From contig NC_014248.1 of the NCBI RefSeq assembly GCF_000196515.1, positions 1,969,501 through 2,033,500 on the forward strand: a DNA stretch of 64,000 bases. Reading direction: 5' to 3'. The translations under genes were made by a program, and so were the position numbers. Positions 18,100 to 27,542 of this stretch are shown here, in pieces (within the stretch, counting starts at the first letter, position 1; each line of letters opens with the position of its first letter). The DNA is from 'Nostoc azollae' 0708 (GTDB taxonomy: Bacteria; Cyanobacteriota; Cyanobacteriia; Cyanobacteriales; Nostocaceae). The notes under the pieces were generated by a model. That model did no database searches. It was not told the DNA's origin and was given only the letters and a program-made list of their open reading frames with translations.

Positions 18100-18975
18100 A
18101 TGCAAACTGAACCAAAACCAGGGACATTATACATTGTCGGTACACCGATTGGCAATCTGGAAGATATGACTTTTCGGGCTGTACGAATTTTAAAAGCTGT
18201 GGATATAATTGCGGCAGAAGATACAAGACATACGGGAAAATTGCTGCAACATTTTCAAGTGACGACTCGCCAGATGAGTTATCATGAACATAACAGTAGT
18301 AGTCGTATTCCTGAAGTGTTGGAATATTTGCAATTTGGAAAAGCGATCGCACTGGTAAGTGATGCCGGAATGCCAGGAATTTCTGACCCTGGATATGAAC
18401 TGGTAAAAGCTTGTGTTGATGCAGGAATAACTGTTGTTCCTATTCCTGGTGCAAGTGCTTTAATTACCGCTTTAAGTGCGGCTGGATTACCAACAGATAG
18501 GTTTCTTTTTGATGGTTTTTTACCTGCAAAAAGTAAACAACGACGGGAATATTTAGAATCATTATTACCAGAATCGCGGACTTTAGTCTTTTATGAATCT
18601 CCCCACCGATTGCGGGATACACTACAAGATTTTGCAGATATTTTGGGGAGCGAGCACACAATAATTATAGCACGAGAACTAACTAAATTATATGAAGAAT
18701 TTTGGCGAGGGACAATAGCCGATGCGATCGCCCATTATCAACAAAAAGAACCCCAAGGCGAATATACCCTGTTAGTTGCAGGAATTCTACCGAGTAAACC
18801 CCAACTCACAGAAGCAGAACTCAAAGCCGAATTAATAAAAATAATGAAACAGGGAATTTCCTGTTCCCAAGCCAGCAGACAGTTAGCAAAAGATACATTA
18901 ATTTCCCGTCGTCAAATATATCAATTAGCACTTACCATTGACTTAGATTCGGAATCTCTCATTACGTCAGAATAA
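18100..18975 (+). CDS. rsmI: 16S rRNA (cytidine1402-2'-O)-methyltransferase
   Basis: Methylates the ribose of C1402 in 16S rRNA at the P site, using S-adenosylmethionine. The 291-residue protein has the tetrapyrrole-methylase fold with the motifs LYIVGTPIGNLEDMTFRAV, AAEDTRHTGKLL, ALVSDAGMPGISDPGYELV, PIPGASALITALSAAGL, FYESPHRL and IARELTKLYEE. All RsmI marks are present. ATG 18100 gives the normal start. A hairpin follows the stop at 18982. Confidence 0.97.
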   Translation: MQTEPKPGTLYIVGTPIGNLEDMTFRAVRILKAVDIIAAEDTRHTGKLLQHFQVTTRQMSYHEHNSSSRIPEVLEYLQFGKAIALVSDAGMPGISDPGYELVKACVDAGITVVPIPGASALITALSAAGLPTDRFLFDGFLPAKSKQRREYLESLLPESRTLVFYESPHRLRDTLQDFADILGSEHTIIIARELTKLYEEFWRGTIADAIAHYQQKEPQGEYTLLVAGILPSKPQLTEAELKAELIKIMKQGISCSQASRQLAKDTLISRRQIYQLALTIDLDSESLITSE

Positions 18976-18981
18976 AAAAAG

Positions 18982-19027
18982 AACCAGGGAGAAGAAAATA
19001 TAGAAAAACTAATCTTCTTCCCTGGTT
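18982..19027. terminator. inverted repeat between rsmI and a minus-strand pseudogene
   Basis: AACCAGGGAGAAGA and TCTTCTTCCCTGGTT pair across an AT-rich loop. On the minus strand it is followed by CTTTTTTTATTC, so it best fits a terminator for the convergent pseudogene at 19063. It may also stop rsmI transcripts. Confidence 0.65.
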
Positions 19028-19062
19028 GATGGCTACTGACTTTTGAAAATCAGAAGTTGAAA

Positions 19063-19580
19063 TCAGAATTCAAAAACAACATAGTCCTTGGAAACAATGC
19101 TACCGGGAAAATCGGGAGCACCTACCCAAGCAACACCAAAAGTACCCATTAGTCTATCTATGCTACCATCACCCAGGATAAAATCAACACCTGATTCAAT
19201 CACCTGCTTGGCGATATCAGCAGCCCTTAGTCTGGGTGGAACTCTACTTCCATCAGGACGAATCAGTTCACCAACTTAAGCAACAAAGGCGGCTGTACCA
19301 GGTGCAATTCTTGCACCTGATTGAACTAAAGTAGTTACTTTATTAGCTGGGATCGCTTACTGTACATAGTTTTACCTGTGTTAGAAGCGCCAGATAAAGG
19401 TTCAATTTCTGAACCATCTGCTTTTAAACCAAAGGATTCAGCGTAAGCCTTAGCACCTGTAGCATTAGTAACAGCACCAACATTATATGTTCCACCTAGC
19501 TGATCTTCCATGTGACCAAGGTGAACACCAGCTTAGTCAAGTTTGTCCCAGTTCAAACATCCGTCAGGTCTGTGATATAC
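19063..19580 (-). pseudogene. degenerate gene of unrecognised family
   Basis: Read on the minus strand, blocks of good protein sequence follow each other in changing frames: HRPDGCLNWDKLD, then a stop, AGVHLGHMEDQLGGTYNVGA, YAESFGLKADGSEIEPLSGA, a frameshift near 19350, VTTLVQSGARIAPGTAAFVA, a stop, PPRLRAADIAKQVIESGVDF, and GTFGVAWVGAPDFPGSIVSK up to a true-looking end VVFEF. At least two nonsense codons and one frameshift are visible. I do not recognise the family. The protein was at least 170 residues long. Confidence 0.65.
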
Positions 19581-20029
19581 AAACCGTACAAAAGTATAGT
19601 TAGATGGACTAGTTCCATTTTTGTAAGTAATTCTCAAATAACCATACTTTTGTTAACAAAAGTTACAATAAGAGGTTAACTACAATTTATTAATTGCTTA
19701 AATTTCTCTGATTTGTATGCTTACATATTGGGTTAAGTTAACTGTTGGATTGAGAACATCCACTGCAAAATTATTACTAATCAACTAGATGAAATACAAA
19801 TACACCAAATTACAGATAAATGAGGTACAGAATCTAAATTGAAACCTAGACAGCAAGAGAGTTTTACTCCTGACTCCTGACTCCTGACTCGTGCTGTAAG
19901 CCGAATTAAATATCTAAAAAATCCCAAATTCCAAACTTGCAAGCTGTTCAGCTTTAGACCAGATGGTTTTGCCCAGTTTGAGGCTAATATTACAATGGAG
20001 ATTATTGAGAAATTGAGGACAGACTCAGA
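19581..20029. other. intergenic region upstream of rpsU
   Basis: No gene. At 19869-19892 there are about three copies of the heptamer CTCCTGA (CTCCTGACTCCTGACTCC...). The minus-strand frame 19781-20038 runs across the rpsU start and has a chance-like composition. The rpsU promoter must lie here. Confidence 0.55.
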
Positions 20030-20206
20030 ATGACCCAAGTGGTTCTAGGAGAAAACGAAGGAATAGATTCAGCCCTGCGTCGGTTTAAACGCCAAGTTTC
20101 CAAAGCTGGAATTTTGGCCGACGTTAAGTATCATCGTCACTTTGAAACCCCCCTGGAAAAGCGCAAACGTAAAGCAGTCGCAGCTAGACGGAAACGTCGT
20201 TTTTAA
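20030..20206 (+). CDS. rpsU: 30S ribosomal protein bS21
   Basis: Small basic ribosomal protein of 58 residues that helps base-pairing of the anti-Shine-Dalgarno end during initiation. The sequence starts [20 protein letters not shown] and continues with [19 protein letters not shown] and a basic tail [14 protein letters not shown], exactly the S21 pattern. It is shorter than a 60-codon cut-off, so ORF scans may miss it. AATTGAGGACAGACTCAG precedes the ATG, with GAGGA at somewhat long spacing. Confidence 0.96.
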   Translation: MTQVVLGENEGIDSALRRFKRQVSKAGILADVKYHRHFETPLEKRKRKAVAARRKRRF

Positions 20207-20437
20207 TAAACCTATTCGGGTTGGTATTGGCGTTGCTTGAAGAAATTAATTAATTGCAACAAGCAAAATTACTTTACCATTTTCTTAGAAAAAATTAGTC
20301 AGCTGCGACGTACCCCTGATTCGGGTGTAATATTGTTTTTAAGTTTGTGCGAAAGCCTCTGAACTTGGTTAGATGGAACAAGCAAAAATCGCTATCCATC
20401 AACCAAAATCAAGCCCCTTGGAAACAAGAAGTTAGGC

Positions 20438-21067
20438 TTAATTAGCAGACCAGCTATTACAACAATTCATAGCCTTTTCTACTCCTTGCTTCAAGGTAAG
20501 TTCTACACACTCAATCACAAACTCCAACACCAAAGTCATTAATTTAGTTTCCGTAGCAGAAAACCTTCCCAACACATGGGAAACAGTATCGGTATTATCT
20601 TCATTAGCTGCACCCTTAGGTTTACCAATACCGATTTTTAACCGGGGAAAATTTTGACTACTCAAATGTGAGATGATACTTTTCATGCCGTTATGTCCGC
20701 CAGCCGAACCAGATAAACGCAGGCGAGTTTTCCCCAAAGGCAAATCCATATCATCATAAATCACCAGAACCGATTCAGGCGGTAATTTATACCAACTTCT
20801 TACCGCTTGCACTGAGTGTCCCGAACGATTCATATAAGTTAGCGGCTTCAAAAGACCGATTTTACCGCCACCTGGTGCAGTACCTTCGCCAAACTGTCCT
20901 TGAAATTTACGATTTTCCGCCAGTGGAATTTGCCAAGGGCGAGAAAGGGCATCTATAGCTGTAAAACCAATATTATGGCGAGTTTGCTCATACTTAGGTT
21001 CAGGATTCCCCAACCCGACAATTAACTGAGGAATCACCAAAGACCCTTGGGTAATAGCTTCTGTCAT
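20438..21067 (-). CDS. pth: peptidyl-tRNA hydrolase
   Basis: Releases tRNA from peptidyl-tRNAs that drop off ribosomes. 209 residues with the Pth signature blocks LIVGLGNPEPKYEQTRHNIGF (catalytic His in RHN), KPLTYMNRSGHSV, VIYDDMDLPLGKTRLR (catalytic Asp), GSAGGHNGMKSII and RLKIGIGKP. Complete. It lies downstream of tatA on the same strand, separated by a heptamer repeat and a hairpin. Confidence 0.97.
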   Translation of the reverse strand: MTEAITQGSLVIPQLIVGLGNPEPKYEQTRHNIGFTAIDALSRPWQIPLAENRKFQGQFGEGTAPGGGKIGLLKPLTYMNRSGHSVQAVRSWYKLPPESVLVIYDDMDLPLGKTRLRLSGSAGGHNGMKSIISHLSSQNFPRLKIGIGKPKGAANEDNTDTVSHVLGRFSATETKLMTLVLEFVIECVELTLKQGVEKAMNCCNSWSAN

Positions 21068-21070
21068 CCG

Positions 21071-21101
21071 ATTTTGGATTTTGGATTTTGGATTTTGGAT
21101 T
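21071..21101. repeat. heptanucleotide tandem repeat (TTTTGGA)
   Basis: About four units of ATTTTGG between the pth start and tatA. It is the same short-repeat class as in mnmE (read on the other strand). Confidence 0.85.
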
Positions 21102-21104
21102 GAC

Positions 21105-21124
21105 CCTCCGGATTTATCCGGAGG
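21105..21124. terminator. perfect hairpin in the tatA-pth gap
   Basis: CCTCCGGA, loop TTTA, TCCGGAGG: a perfect 8-bp stem followed by CTTTT on the plus strand. On the minus strand, the direction of tatA and pth, there is no T-run, so it may weaken or process a tatA-pth transcript rather than end it. Confidence 0.6.
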
Positions 21125-21171
21125 CTTTTACACCAACGAATTATTGGTAATGTTCGCCATACATTATTTTC

Positions 21172-21444
21172 CTAGCTGGTGGCAGTAGAACCAGCATTAT
21201 CTTGCTGCGATTTAGCAGATTCAATTTGCTTAGATTCAATTTCAGCAGTAGTTTTTACAGCTTGTCCTATTTGTTCTGCTTCCCGTTTAAACTCATTTTG
21301 AAATTCATTCGAAGCTTCTTGGAAACTTCGAATGGTTTTACCCAAACTCCGACCAATTTCTGGTAGTTTCTTTGGTCCAAAGATTAACACCGCCACTACC
21401 ATAATTATAGCCATTTCTGGCAGACCGATACCAAATATATTCAT
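21172..21444 (-). CDS. tatA: Sec-independent translocase subunit TatA/TatE
   Basis: Pore-forming subunit of the twin-arginine translocation system. 90 residues: a short N-terminal membrane helix (IGLPEMAIIMVVAVLIFGP), the hinge FGPKKLPEIGRSLGKTIRSF, an amphipathic helix, then a charged tail. TatA and TatB look alike at this length. The KKLPEIGRSLG hinge and the lack of a TatB-type proline pattern favour TatA. Upstream of pth on the same strand. Confidence 0.93.
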   Translation of the reverse strand: MNIFGIGLPEMAIIMVVAVLIFGPKKLPEIGRSLGKTIRSFQEASNEFQNEFKREAEQIGQAVKTTAEIESKQIESAKSQQDNAGSTATS

Positions 21445-21535
21445 TTCAACCCGCCTCGAAACTTGACATTACATCCTTAGTTTAATCAATTATTAGGCTT
21501 GATTTTTTGATGACAACTGACAACTGACAACAATC

Positions 21536-21555
21536 AAAAACCCGGACAAGCCGGG
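21536..21555 (-). terminator. psbH terminator
   Basis: On the minus strand ACCCGGCTTGTCCGGGTTTTTG: a 5-6 bp GC stem with a short loop and a T-run, 44 bases after the psbH stop. Confidence 0.85.
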
Positions 21556-21598
21556 TCTATGGTAACTTGTGATCCAAGTTATGATGGCTGTATAGCAA

Positions 21599-21802
21599 TT
21601 AGCCGCCTAGACTGCGCCAATCAACAAGCACATCCTGAATTAACAGTGACTTATTGTAAACTTGCAGAATAATTAGCAAAAACACGAAAAATAAGCCCAT
21701 AAAAACACCCATTACAGGTGTTGTACCCCAACCAGGAGCTACCTTACCATACTCAGCATTTAAGGGTCTGAGGATATCTCCCAACCTAGTCCGTTGTGCC
21801 AT
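21599..21802 (-). CDS. psbH: photosystem II protein H
   Basis: Single-pass 67-residue photosystem II subunit beside CP47, needed for stability and repair. The N-terminal stretch [20 protein letters not shown] is cytoplasmic. The membrane helix is about residues 29-47 ([20 protein letters not shown]), and the lumenal end is [13 protein letters not shown]. Complete. It is transcribed away from psbN, with a 260-base region between that carries both promoters. Confidence 0.97.
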   Translation of the reverse strand: MAQRTRLGDILRPLNAEYGKVAPGWGTTPVMGVFMGLFFVFLLIILQVYNKSLLIQDVLVDWRSLGG

Positions 21803-22060
21803 AGTTCACCTAAGATCAGTTGCTAAAGCTTTTTTAATCTTGTTTTACATTCCCAAACCCTGTAAGGGCGTGGATTTTTGGATGGAATCCACCTCTTTCC
21901 GTTTGCCCCGGTAAAAGGTTTTGCCATTCTGATTTATCCATTTTATATATTACCATTTACTTCGTACCCACCTGCCTGAGATATCATTACTTCTGCTATT
22001 ATTTAGTTTAAGTTTTGTAATATTGTATAAACATAGCTCTCATAATATAACTCTAAATTT

Positions 22061-22198
22061 ATGGACTTAGAACCCGGTTTAGTGCTTGGTGTTTCCTTCT
22101 GTGCCATTCTGATTGCTATTACTGGTATTGCAGTTTATACATCTTTTGGACCTCCAAGTAAGGAATTAAGCGATCCTTTTGAAGATCACGAAGATTAG
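22061..22198 (+). CDS. psbN: photosystem II protein N (assembly factor)
   Basis: A 45-residue single-pass protein, [20 protein letters not shown] then [20 protein letters not shown] and an acidic end. PsbN is not a stable subunit; it helps assemble and repair photosystem II. The motif [20 protein letters not shown] is typical. It is divergent from psbH. It is too short for many ORF scans. GGTGGGC/GCCCACC at 22223-22239 forms a hairpin just downstream. Confidence 0.95.
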   Translation: MDLEPGLVLGVSFCAILIAITGIAVYTSFGPPSKELSDPFEDHED

Positions 22199-22481
22199 AA
22201 ACGTTCATTAATTTGATATAATGGTGGGCAATGCCCACCCTATCCTATGTTAGTTATACTGCGAACGAGTGAAAATTGGACTTATGTCATAATTATCGTA
22301 ACCTAGTGCAGCAAAGCATCTCAGAGATTTTTCACTATCTCTTTCAGAGACGCTCCGCGAACGTTCAGAATGAAACTTTTAAACCGTTTTTAGTATATTA
22401 CATAATTACATATATTATATATTGAGATTTTGAGGATTTTGGTTAGTATTGAGATTTTTAATGGACTGATTCTGATTAACA
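22199..22481. other. psbN-mannosidase intergenic region
   Basis: Convergent ends of psbN and the mannosidase gene. It holds a GGTGGGC AAT GCCCACC hairpin (22223-22239) and one complete copy of the 143-bp element MITE-1 (22255-22397). Confidence 0.7.
22255..22397 (+). mobile_element. 143-bp miniature element (MITE-1), complete copy
   Basis: Starts TATACTGCGAACGAGTGAAA and ends AAACCGTTTTTAGTATA. A second copy of the same 143-bp length lies in inverse orientation at 29961-30103, and parts are at 31009 and 33941/34252. The ends form an imperfect inverted repeat (TATACT..AAACGG). Outer TA dinucleotides fit a TA target duplication as made by IS630/Tc1-type transposases. There is no coding capacity. 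Confidence 0.75.
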
Positions 22482-25400
22482 TCACATTTTTGCCATACTT
22501 TCAAAAGTAGCAATTGTCCAAGGTCCGACTTTATCAATTTCTTGATTTATCGGTGTTTCTAATAAATCAACTGCTTTTTCTAAGTTGAAAAAATCACTTT
22601 CCAAAGATAACTCCGCTGTATTTCCGTGACATTCATAAAAGCGGATAATAAATTTTTGTGGGTTATCCTCACTGGGTTTTAACGCCATTAAAATTAAATT
22701 ATCTGCTGACAAATGGAGAAAACTTTGGCTTTTGAAAGTATTCAATAAAGATCGTTGAGTTTGTGGATTTACTAATACCTGTAATGGTGTATTCAACTCA
22801 TAACCGCGTTTGACTGTATCTGCTTGTTCCCAACTCCCCACATGAGGATATAAAGCATAAGTAAATTCATGTATACCTCTATCAGCTTGAGAGTCTGGCC
22901 AGTTAGAACTTCTGAGGAGAGTCAGACGTAGTTGATTGGTTTTAGTATCGTAACCGTATTTACAATCATTAAGGAGACTAACACCGTATTTCACGGCTTC
23001 TGTTTCTGTGGTTAAATCTGCCCATCTTAAAGCTGGTACTTCCCATTTTGCCTGTTCTGTGGGTGTTTGGGCATTGGTAGAACGACGAATAGCACCACAG
23101 GGAATTTCATAAGTTGCAAATTCAGCTTCGATATTGAGAGGGAATGCTGTTTTAACTAATACTTGATTTTCTTGCCAATTGACAGTATTGACAATTTTCA
23201 AAAGAGGTGAACCGATTTGTAAAATATAATCTTGACAAAACTCAGATTTTCCAAGTTGACGCACTACTTGCAAGCGTTGTTGTATTTCTCCATATTCTAG
23301 CCATTGAATTGATTTTAATGCTGTTGGAAGTAGAGGTTTTGTTGTATAGTTGGGGTCGATATTCCAAGCGTCCCAATATTGTCCACTATCTTCAAAAGCT
23401 TGAAGTTGATTTCCTGCACCGTTTAAAATTTCGCGTTGCTGGGTTTTGTCAAAGACGCTTTCTAAGTCTCCGGTTTCTGGGTTGACTTGCACTCGCAGAT
23501 ATTCGTTTTCTAATTTCCAGTCTGTGGGGAATGTGCTGGTTTGATGAGAAGATGGGGAAAGCCAATATATGTTATAACCTACTGATGGGACGGTCGAGAG
23601 GAACAATAAAGAGTTTTCAGTTTGTTGGGATGGAAGTTTGTTGCCAACAGTATCATAGATTTGCCATGTTTGGTTAACTGCTCCTATAGGTAGGGTAACG
23701 CTGAGGACTTGGCAACGTTGCCAATTAAGAGAGTTAAAAATTATGATGGGTATACTGTTGGCTTGGGGTGGTTGTGGTAAATTGATGTGAGATGCAATCG
23801 CACTTAAAGATTCATCTAATATCTTCGTTCCCACCTGTTCCACTTGCTGCCATTCTGGTAAAGCATCCTGGTAAACTTGAGTAACCGAAGAACCGGGGAG
23901 AATATCGTGGAACTGATTAAATAAAACTCGCTTCCAAGCAGTTTCTATTTCAGCTTTTGGATATGCGATATGACAAATCACTGTTGCGAGAGTCGCAAAT
24001 AACTCAGCTTGATATAATAGATGTTCAGATCTTCGATTCCAGCGTTTTTGGTCTGCGTGGGTAGTATAACAACCGCGATGAAATTCTAGATAAAGTTCAT
24101 CTTCCCATATTGGCAGATTTTCTGACTGGGATTTTATGTGCTGTAAATAATTTTCTGCTGTTGTAAATTCTAACTTGGGAAAAATAGGAGAATATTTCCA
24201 GCGTCTGGCTATTTCCAACATATCACGAGTTGGACCACCACCATGATCACCGACACCAGGAAGCCAAAGAGCATCTTGTAAACCGGTTTGAGTTTCCCAA
24301 TCACAGACATAGTGAGCCATTTTAATCGGGTCAATGGTTTCGCCGATAGGTGCACACATCAAACTTAATATTTGACTACCATCAAGCGAGCGCCACCAAA
24401 ATAAACCATAATCAAACTTAGTCGTATCATTCCAGCGTAGCTTTTGGGTGACAAAAAACTCAATTCCTGCATTTGCGAAAAACTGAGGTAAGGTTGCACA
24501 GAAACCAAAAGTATCAGGAACCCAAACCACAGAAGATATTCTTCCAAACTTCGCTAAAAAATAACGCTGAGCATATAATAATTGACGAACAATAGACTCA
24601 CCAGAAATCAAATTTAAATCTGGTTCTACCCAAAGACCACCTAAAACTTCCCACCTTCCCGATATTACCTGTTTTTGAATTTCTCTAAATAAATCAGGAC
24701 GATGTTTTTCAACCCAATCAAACAAAGCAGGTGTAGTATGACAAAAGATTAATTCTGGAAAATCTTGTTGTAACTTTAAAACCGACTCAAAAGTATTTTG
24801 TGCTGCATTCCAAGTTTCCGCAACAGGCCATAACCATGCTAAATCTAAATGGGCATGACCTAACAAATACATTTTATATTTTAAACCGCAGATAAACGCA
24901 GATGACTTGAGATAACTTTCTCGTATATTTAACAGGAATCTATCCCACTCTTCCTTCCTCTCTTCCTTCGCATCCTTCTCGCCTTTGCAGTTCATTAACT
25001 CTTCAATCCCCGCAACCAAACCAACCAACCTTTCCGGTGCAAACCTTTCCAAAAATATTTGCACAACAGCTAATTCATCAGCAATAAAACCAGGATCGGG
25101 ATAATTGTAATCAGTTGACTCGTAGATTACAAGTGATCGCATCAACGCCCCATCACAATGTCCCGGACTCACCAACCTTACAGCAACAACAAACTCATCA
25201 CCAGCAGTGACTCCTTGACACAGAAGCACCTGTGGGGAAGAATCAAATAAATCACCCGTTAATACCAACTCACCATTAACATAAACTTCTGCAGCATCAG
25301 CGCACCAAACCAAAGCCAACCGCAAAGATAAACCAGCTAAAACATAACCGTGTAAATTTTGGGGAACAACCAACTTTTGCTGCAACCACAGCACCTGTTT

Positions 25401-25604
25401 TCCCCCTTTCCAAAGGATATGCGCTTTCTCATTTAGCTGTATAGGTTGCCAATCAGACAAATCTGAATTTATAACTTCAGTAATTGCCCAGTCGAATTGC
25501 TGATATAACCAATAAGACTGTACATTAATTTGACAGCAAGAACGCAATTTTGCAATTGCTCGTGATATATATCCAGTATGGGATAGAGATAAAGGAAGAG
25601 TCAT
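22482..25604 (-). CDS. alpha-mannosidase, glycoside hydrolase family 38
   Basis: Large retaining exo-alpha-mannosidase of 1040 residues. An N-terminal domain of about 240 residues precedes the GH38 catalytic domain, which begins LLGHAHLDLAWLWPVAET (zinc-binding His and Asp). It contains WVEPDLNLISGESIVRQLLY, VWVPDTFGFCATLPQF (nucleophile Asp in the PDTFG motif) and GVGDHGGGPTRDML. The middle helical domain (FNQFHDILPGSSV) and C-terminal beta domains are also present. Length and motif order are normal for GH38. It acts on alpha-mannosides, perhaps in glycan recycling. No neighbouring sugar genes help to specify the substrate. No signal peptide is evident. Confidence 0.95.
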   Translation of the reverse strand: MTLPLSLSHTGYISRAIAKLRSCCQINVQSYWLYQQFDWAITEVINSDLSDWQPIQLNEKAHILWKGGKQVLWLQQKLVVPQNLHGYVLAGLSLRLALVWCADAAEVYVNGELVLTGDLFDSSPQVLLCQGVTAGDEFVVAVRLVSPGHCDGALMRSLVIYESTDYNYPDPGFIADELAVVQIFLERFAPERLVGLVAGIEELMNCKGEKDAKEERKEEWDRFLLNIRESYLKSSAFICGLKYKMYLLGHAHLDLAWLWPVAETWNAAQNTFESVLKLQQDFPELIFCHTTPALFDWVEKHRPDLFREIQKQVISGRWEVLGGLWVEPDLNLISGESIVRQLLYAQRYFLAKFGRISSVVWVPDTFGFCATLPQFFANAGIEFFVTQKLRWNDTTKFDYGLFWWRSLDGSQILSLMCAPIGETIDPIKMAHYVCDWETQTGLQDALWLPGVGDHGGGPTRDMLEIARRWKYSPIFPKLEFTTAENYLQHIKSQSENLPIWEDELYLEFHRGCYTTHADQKRWNRRSEHLLYQAELFATLATVICHIAYPKAEIETAWKRVLFNQFHDILPGSSVTQVYQDALPEWQQVEQVGTKILDESLSAIASHINLPQPPQANSIPIIIFNSLNWQRCQVLSVTLPIGAVNQTWQIYDTVGNKLPSQQTENSLLFLSTVPSVGYNIYWLSPSSHQTSTFPTDWKLENEYLRVQVNPETGDLESVFDKTQQREILNGAGNQLQAFEDSGQYWDAWNIDPNYTTKPLLPTALKSIQWLEYGEIQQRLQVVRQLGKSEFCQDYILQIGSPLLKIVNTVNWQENQVLVKTAFPLNIEAEFATYEIPCGAIRRSTNAQTPTEQAKWEVPALRWADLTTETEAVKYGVSLLNDCKYGYDTKTNQLRLTLLRSSNWPDSQADRGIHEFTYALYPHVGSWEQADTVKRGYELNTPLQVLVNPQTQRSLLNTFKSQSFLHLSADNLILMALKPSEDNPQKFIIRFYECHGNTAELSLESDFFNLEKAVDLLETPINQEIDKVGPWTIATFESMAKM

Positions 25605-25812
25605 AAGCAGTAAAAATTAACAATTAAAAACTAACACTTAAAGATTAGAAGTCAAGAAAGATTTTTATGAACATTCGGTGGGAAATTGAGATTGTCTAAA
25701 TTAAACGTAATTGAGCCTATTTTCCGTTATGATAGTGGCAGTGAATAAAGATAAATAACAGTTTTGTGGGAGTCTCAAAACTTAATCACACTCAAACTAA
25801 CAAATCTCTACC

Positions 25813-27285
25813 ATGTCTTCTGATTCCTCTAGTCGTTATCAAAGTAAAGTCTTTAACTTTCTCAACCAGCATTCTCAGCGGTTGACTCAACAGTGGGAAA
25901 ATACCATCCGACATTTACAAGTTGCTACTAAATGGAGTGTGGAGGCGCTACTTTACCCACTTTACCAAATCTTTCAGCCAGATGAACTTGAGGGAAAAAG
26001 GCTGCAAACCAAAGCTAATCAACCTCAACCACAGTTACAACCAGAAACTCACCCACCTGCTGATGCACCTATTCAGCACGTACTAGAGTTCATTAAAAAT
26101 CTACCATCTGCGGCTGCTTCTGATTCACAAACTTCACACAATCTCAACCCTTTAGCCTTCTTGGGTAATACCATGCGGGAAGTCGCTACCCGTTTAGGGT
26201 GGGGAAAAGCTGTTAAAAATCAGCCGCATATTAAATCTTGTCTTACTCAGTCTCCCCAGCCAGAAAACACCCTCCTATACCATCTACCAACGGTACAGGG
26301 AATTGCTGTCAAATTAGACAATCGTCATTTCATACTGGTGAGCGAAGATAACAGAGTTTTCGATGTTTTGACAATTCAACAACAAGTAAAATTAGCAGAT
26401 AAAATCAATAGTGAAGTCGCTGAATATTGGCATTCTTTGAAGTTAGTCCAAGCCAAAAGAGAACAGGAATTATTCCCAGAAATTGACCGCATCTTAACCA
26501 AACTAACTAGTAATACCAATCCTGGTGTAGCAGGTTTTACTGAAAGCAGATTTACAGAAAATATACAATCTTATGCTGGTCAATTTTTGGTAGTGTTAGA
26601 TACAGCTTTAGCGGAATTAGAAGCTAAAACTTTAGTACCTGTCAAACAACGTAGTCAAGAAATTATTCAACTTACTAAAGCTCAATTACATATATTTATT
26701 TATGGTAAAAGATCGATAGAAGCGAGAAGAGATATTACAGTTAATGCCCGTGATTTAGAAAATCTAATCCTGCATATTTCCGCATTAATTAAAGCCGCAA
26801 TCAATTACTTTTTTGGTAGCCGAGAAATTCCCAAGATCGCCCAAAATAAAACATTCCTACAACTACCAACTAAACCAGTAAATCAAGTTGTTAAAAATAA
26901 TCAATTGCAGGAATCAGATTTAACTGCAGATTCCTGGCTAACTTGGGGTGATTTATTTGGAGGCTTAGCAATAAATGAAATTAATGTTGATGAATTTAAT
27001 CAAATTAAAGCGAGTGATTCATTTACAGATGATACCCAACAACGTTTATTTAAATATAAACAATCAACAAAAAACATTCCTCACTCTCATGATGAAAATG
27101 GGAGAGAAACAGAAAAACATCAATATCAATTAGAACCAGATTGGATAGAAACAACTGCCACATTTTTAGGTTATGAAAATCACCCCTTAGAGCAGATCTT
27201 AGCCTGGTTGGATCATGTGATGCTTTGGATAGAGATGATATTTATGAATATGATTTATTTCTTTAAAGGGTTGTTACAGGTTTAG
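25813..27285 (+). CDS. conserved cyanobacterial protein of unknown function
   Basis: 490 residues, no signal peptide. The N-terminal 50 residues are polar and helical, followed by a proline- and glutamine-rich linker (about 60-90). A central region holds a beta-type segment (GIAVKLDNRHFILVSEDNRVFD). A long helical region, about 190-340, holds KLADKINSEVAEYWHSLKLV. The C-terminus is hydrophobic and may touch a membrane (WLDHVMLWIEMIFMNMIYFF). I do not recognise a family with known activity. It is a single gene flanked by the mannosidase (divergent) and a DUF6765 pseudogene. Confidence 0.75.
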   Translation: MSSDSSSRYQSKVFNFLNQHSQRLTQQWENTIRHLQVATKWSVEALLYPLYQIFQPDELEGKRLQTKANQPQPQLQPETHPPADAPIQHVLEFIKNLPSAAASDSQTSHNLNPLAFLGNTMREVATRLGWGKAVKNQPHIKSCLTQSPQPENTLLYHLPTVQGIAVKLDNRHFILVSEDNRVFDVLTIQQQVKLADKINSEVAEYWHSLKLVQAKREQELFPEIDRILTKLTSNTNPGVAGFTESRFTENIQSYAGQFLVVLDTALAELEAKTLVPVKQRSQEIIQLTKAQLHIFIYGKRSIEARRDITVNARDLENLILHISALIKAAINYFFGSREIPKIAQNKTFLQLPTKPVNQVVKNNQLQESDLTADSWLTWGDLFGGLAINEINVDEFNQIKASDSFTDDTQQRLFKYKQSTKNIPHSHDENGRETEKHQYQLEPDWIETTATFLGYENHPLEQILAWLDHVMLWIEMIFMNMIYFFKGLLQV

Positions 27286-27542
27286 TGCAACGCAAGGAGT
27301 TAGGAGTCAGGAGTCAGAATGTTTGAGAAATTGGTTAATTATCAAATAGGTATTTTTGGCGTTAGTCTGAAAAAGCTGAATGCTTACAGTTTAACGCGAG
27401 TTCGATAAACCTGTCCCCAACCCTTCTCGGATGCGGACAGGGGTATAAAGTTAAGCCTTTCTAATAGGATATATGGCAAAATATACCTTTCCCATATATT
27501 CAGATATCCTTTGACCTTCTGCCTTTTGCCTACTGTCACCTT
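27286..27542. other. intergenic, with short heptamer repeat
   Basis: No gene. GGAGTCA occurs twice in tandem at about 27299-27316 (the reverse of the CTCCTGA family at 19.9 kb). Confidence 0.6.
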
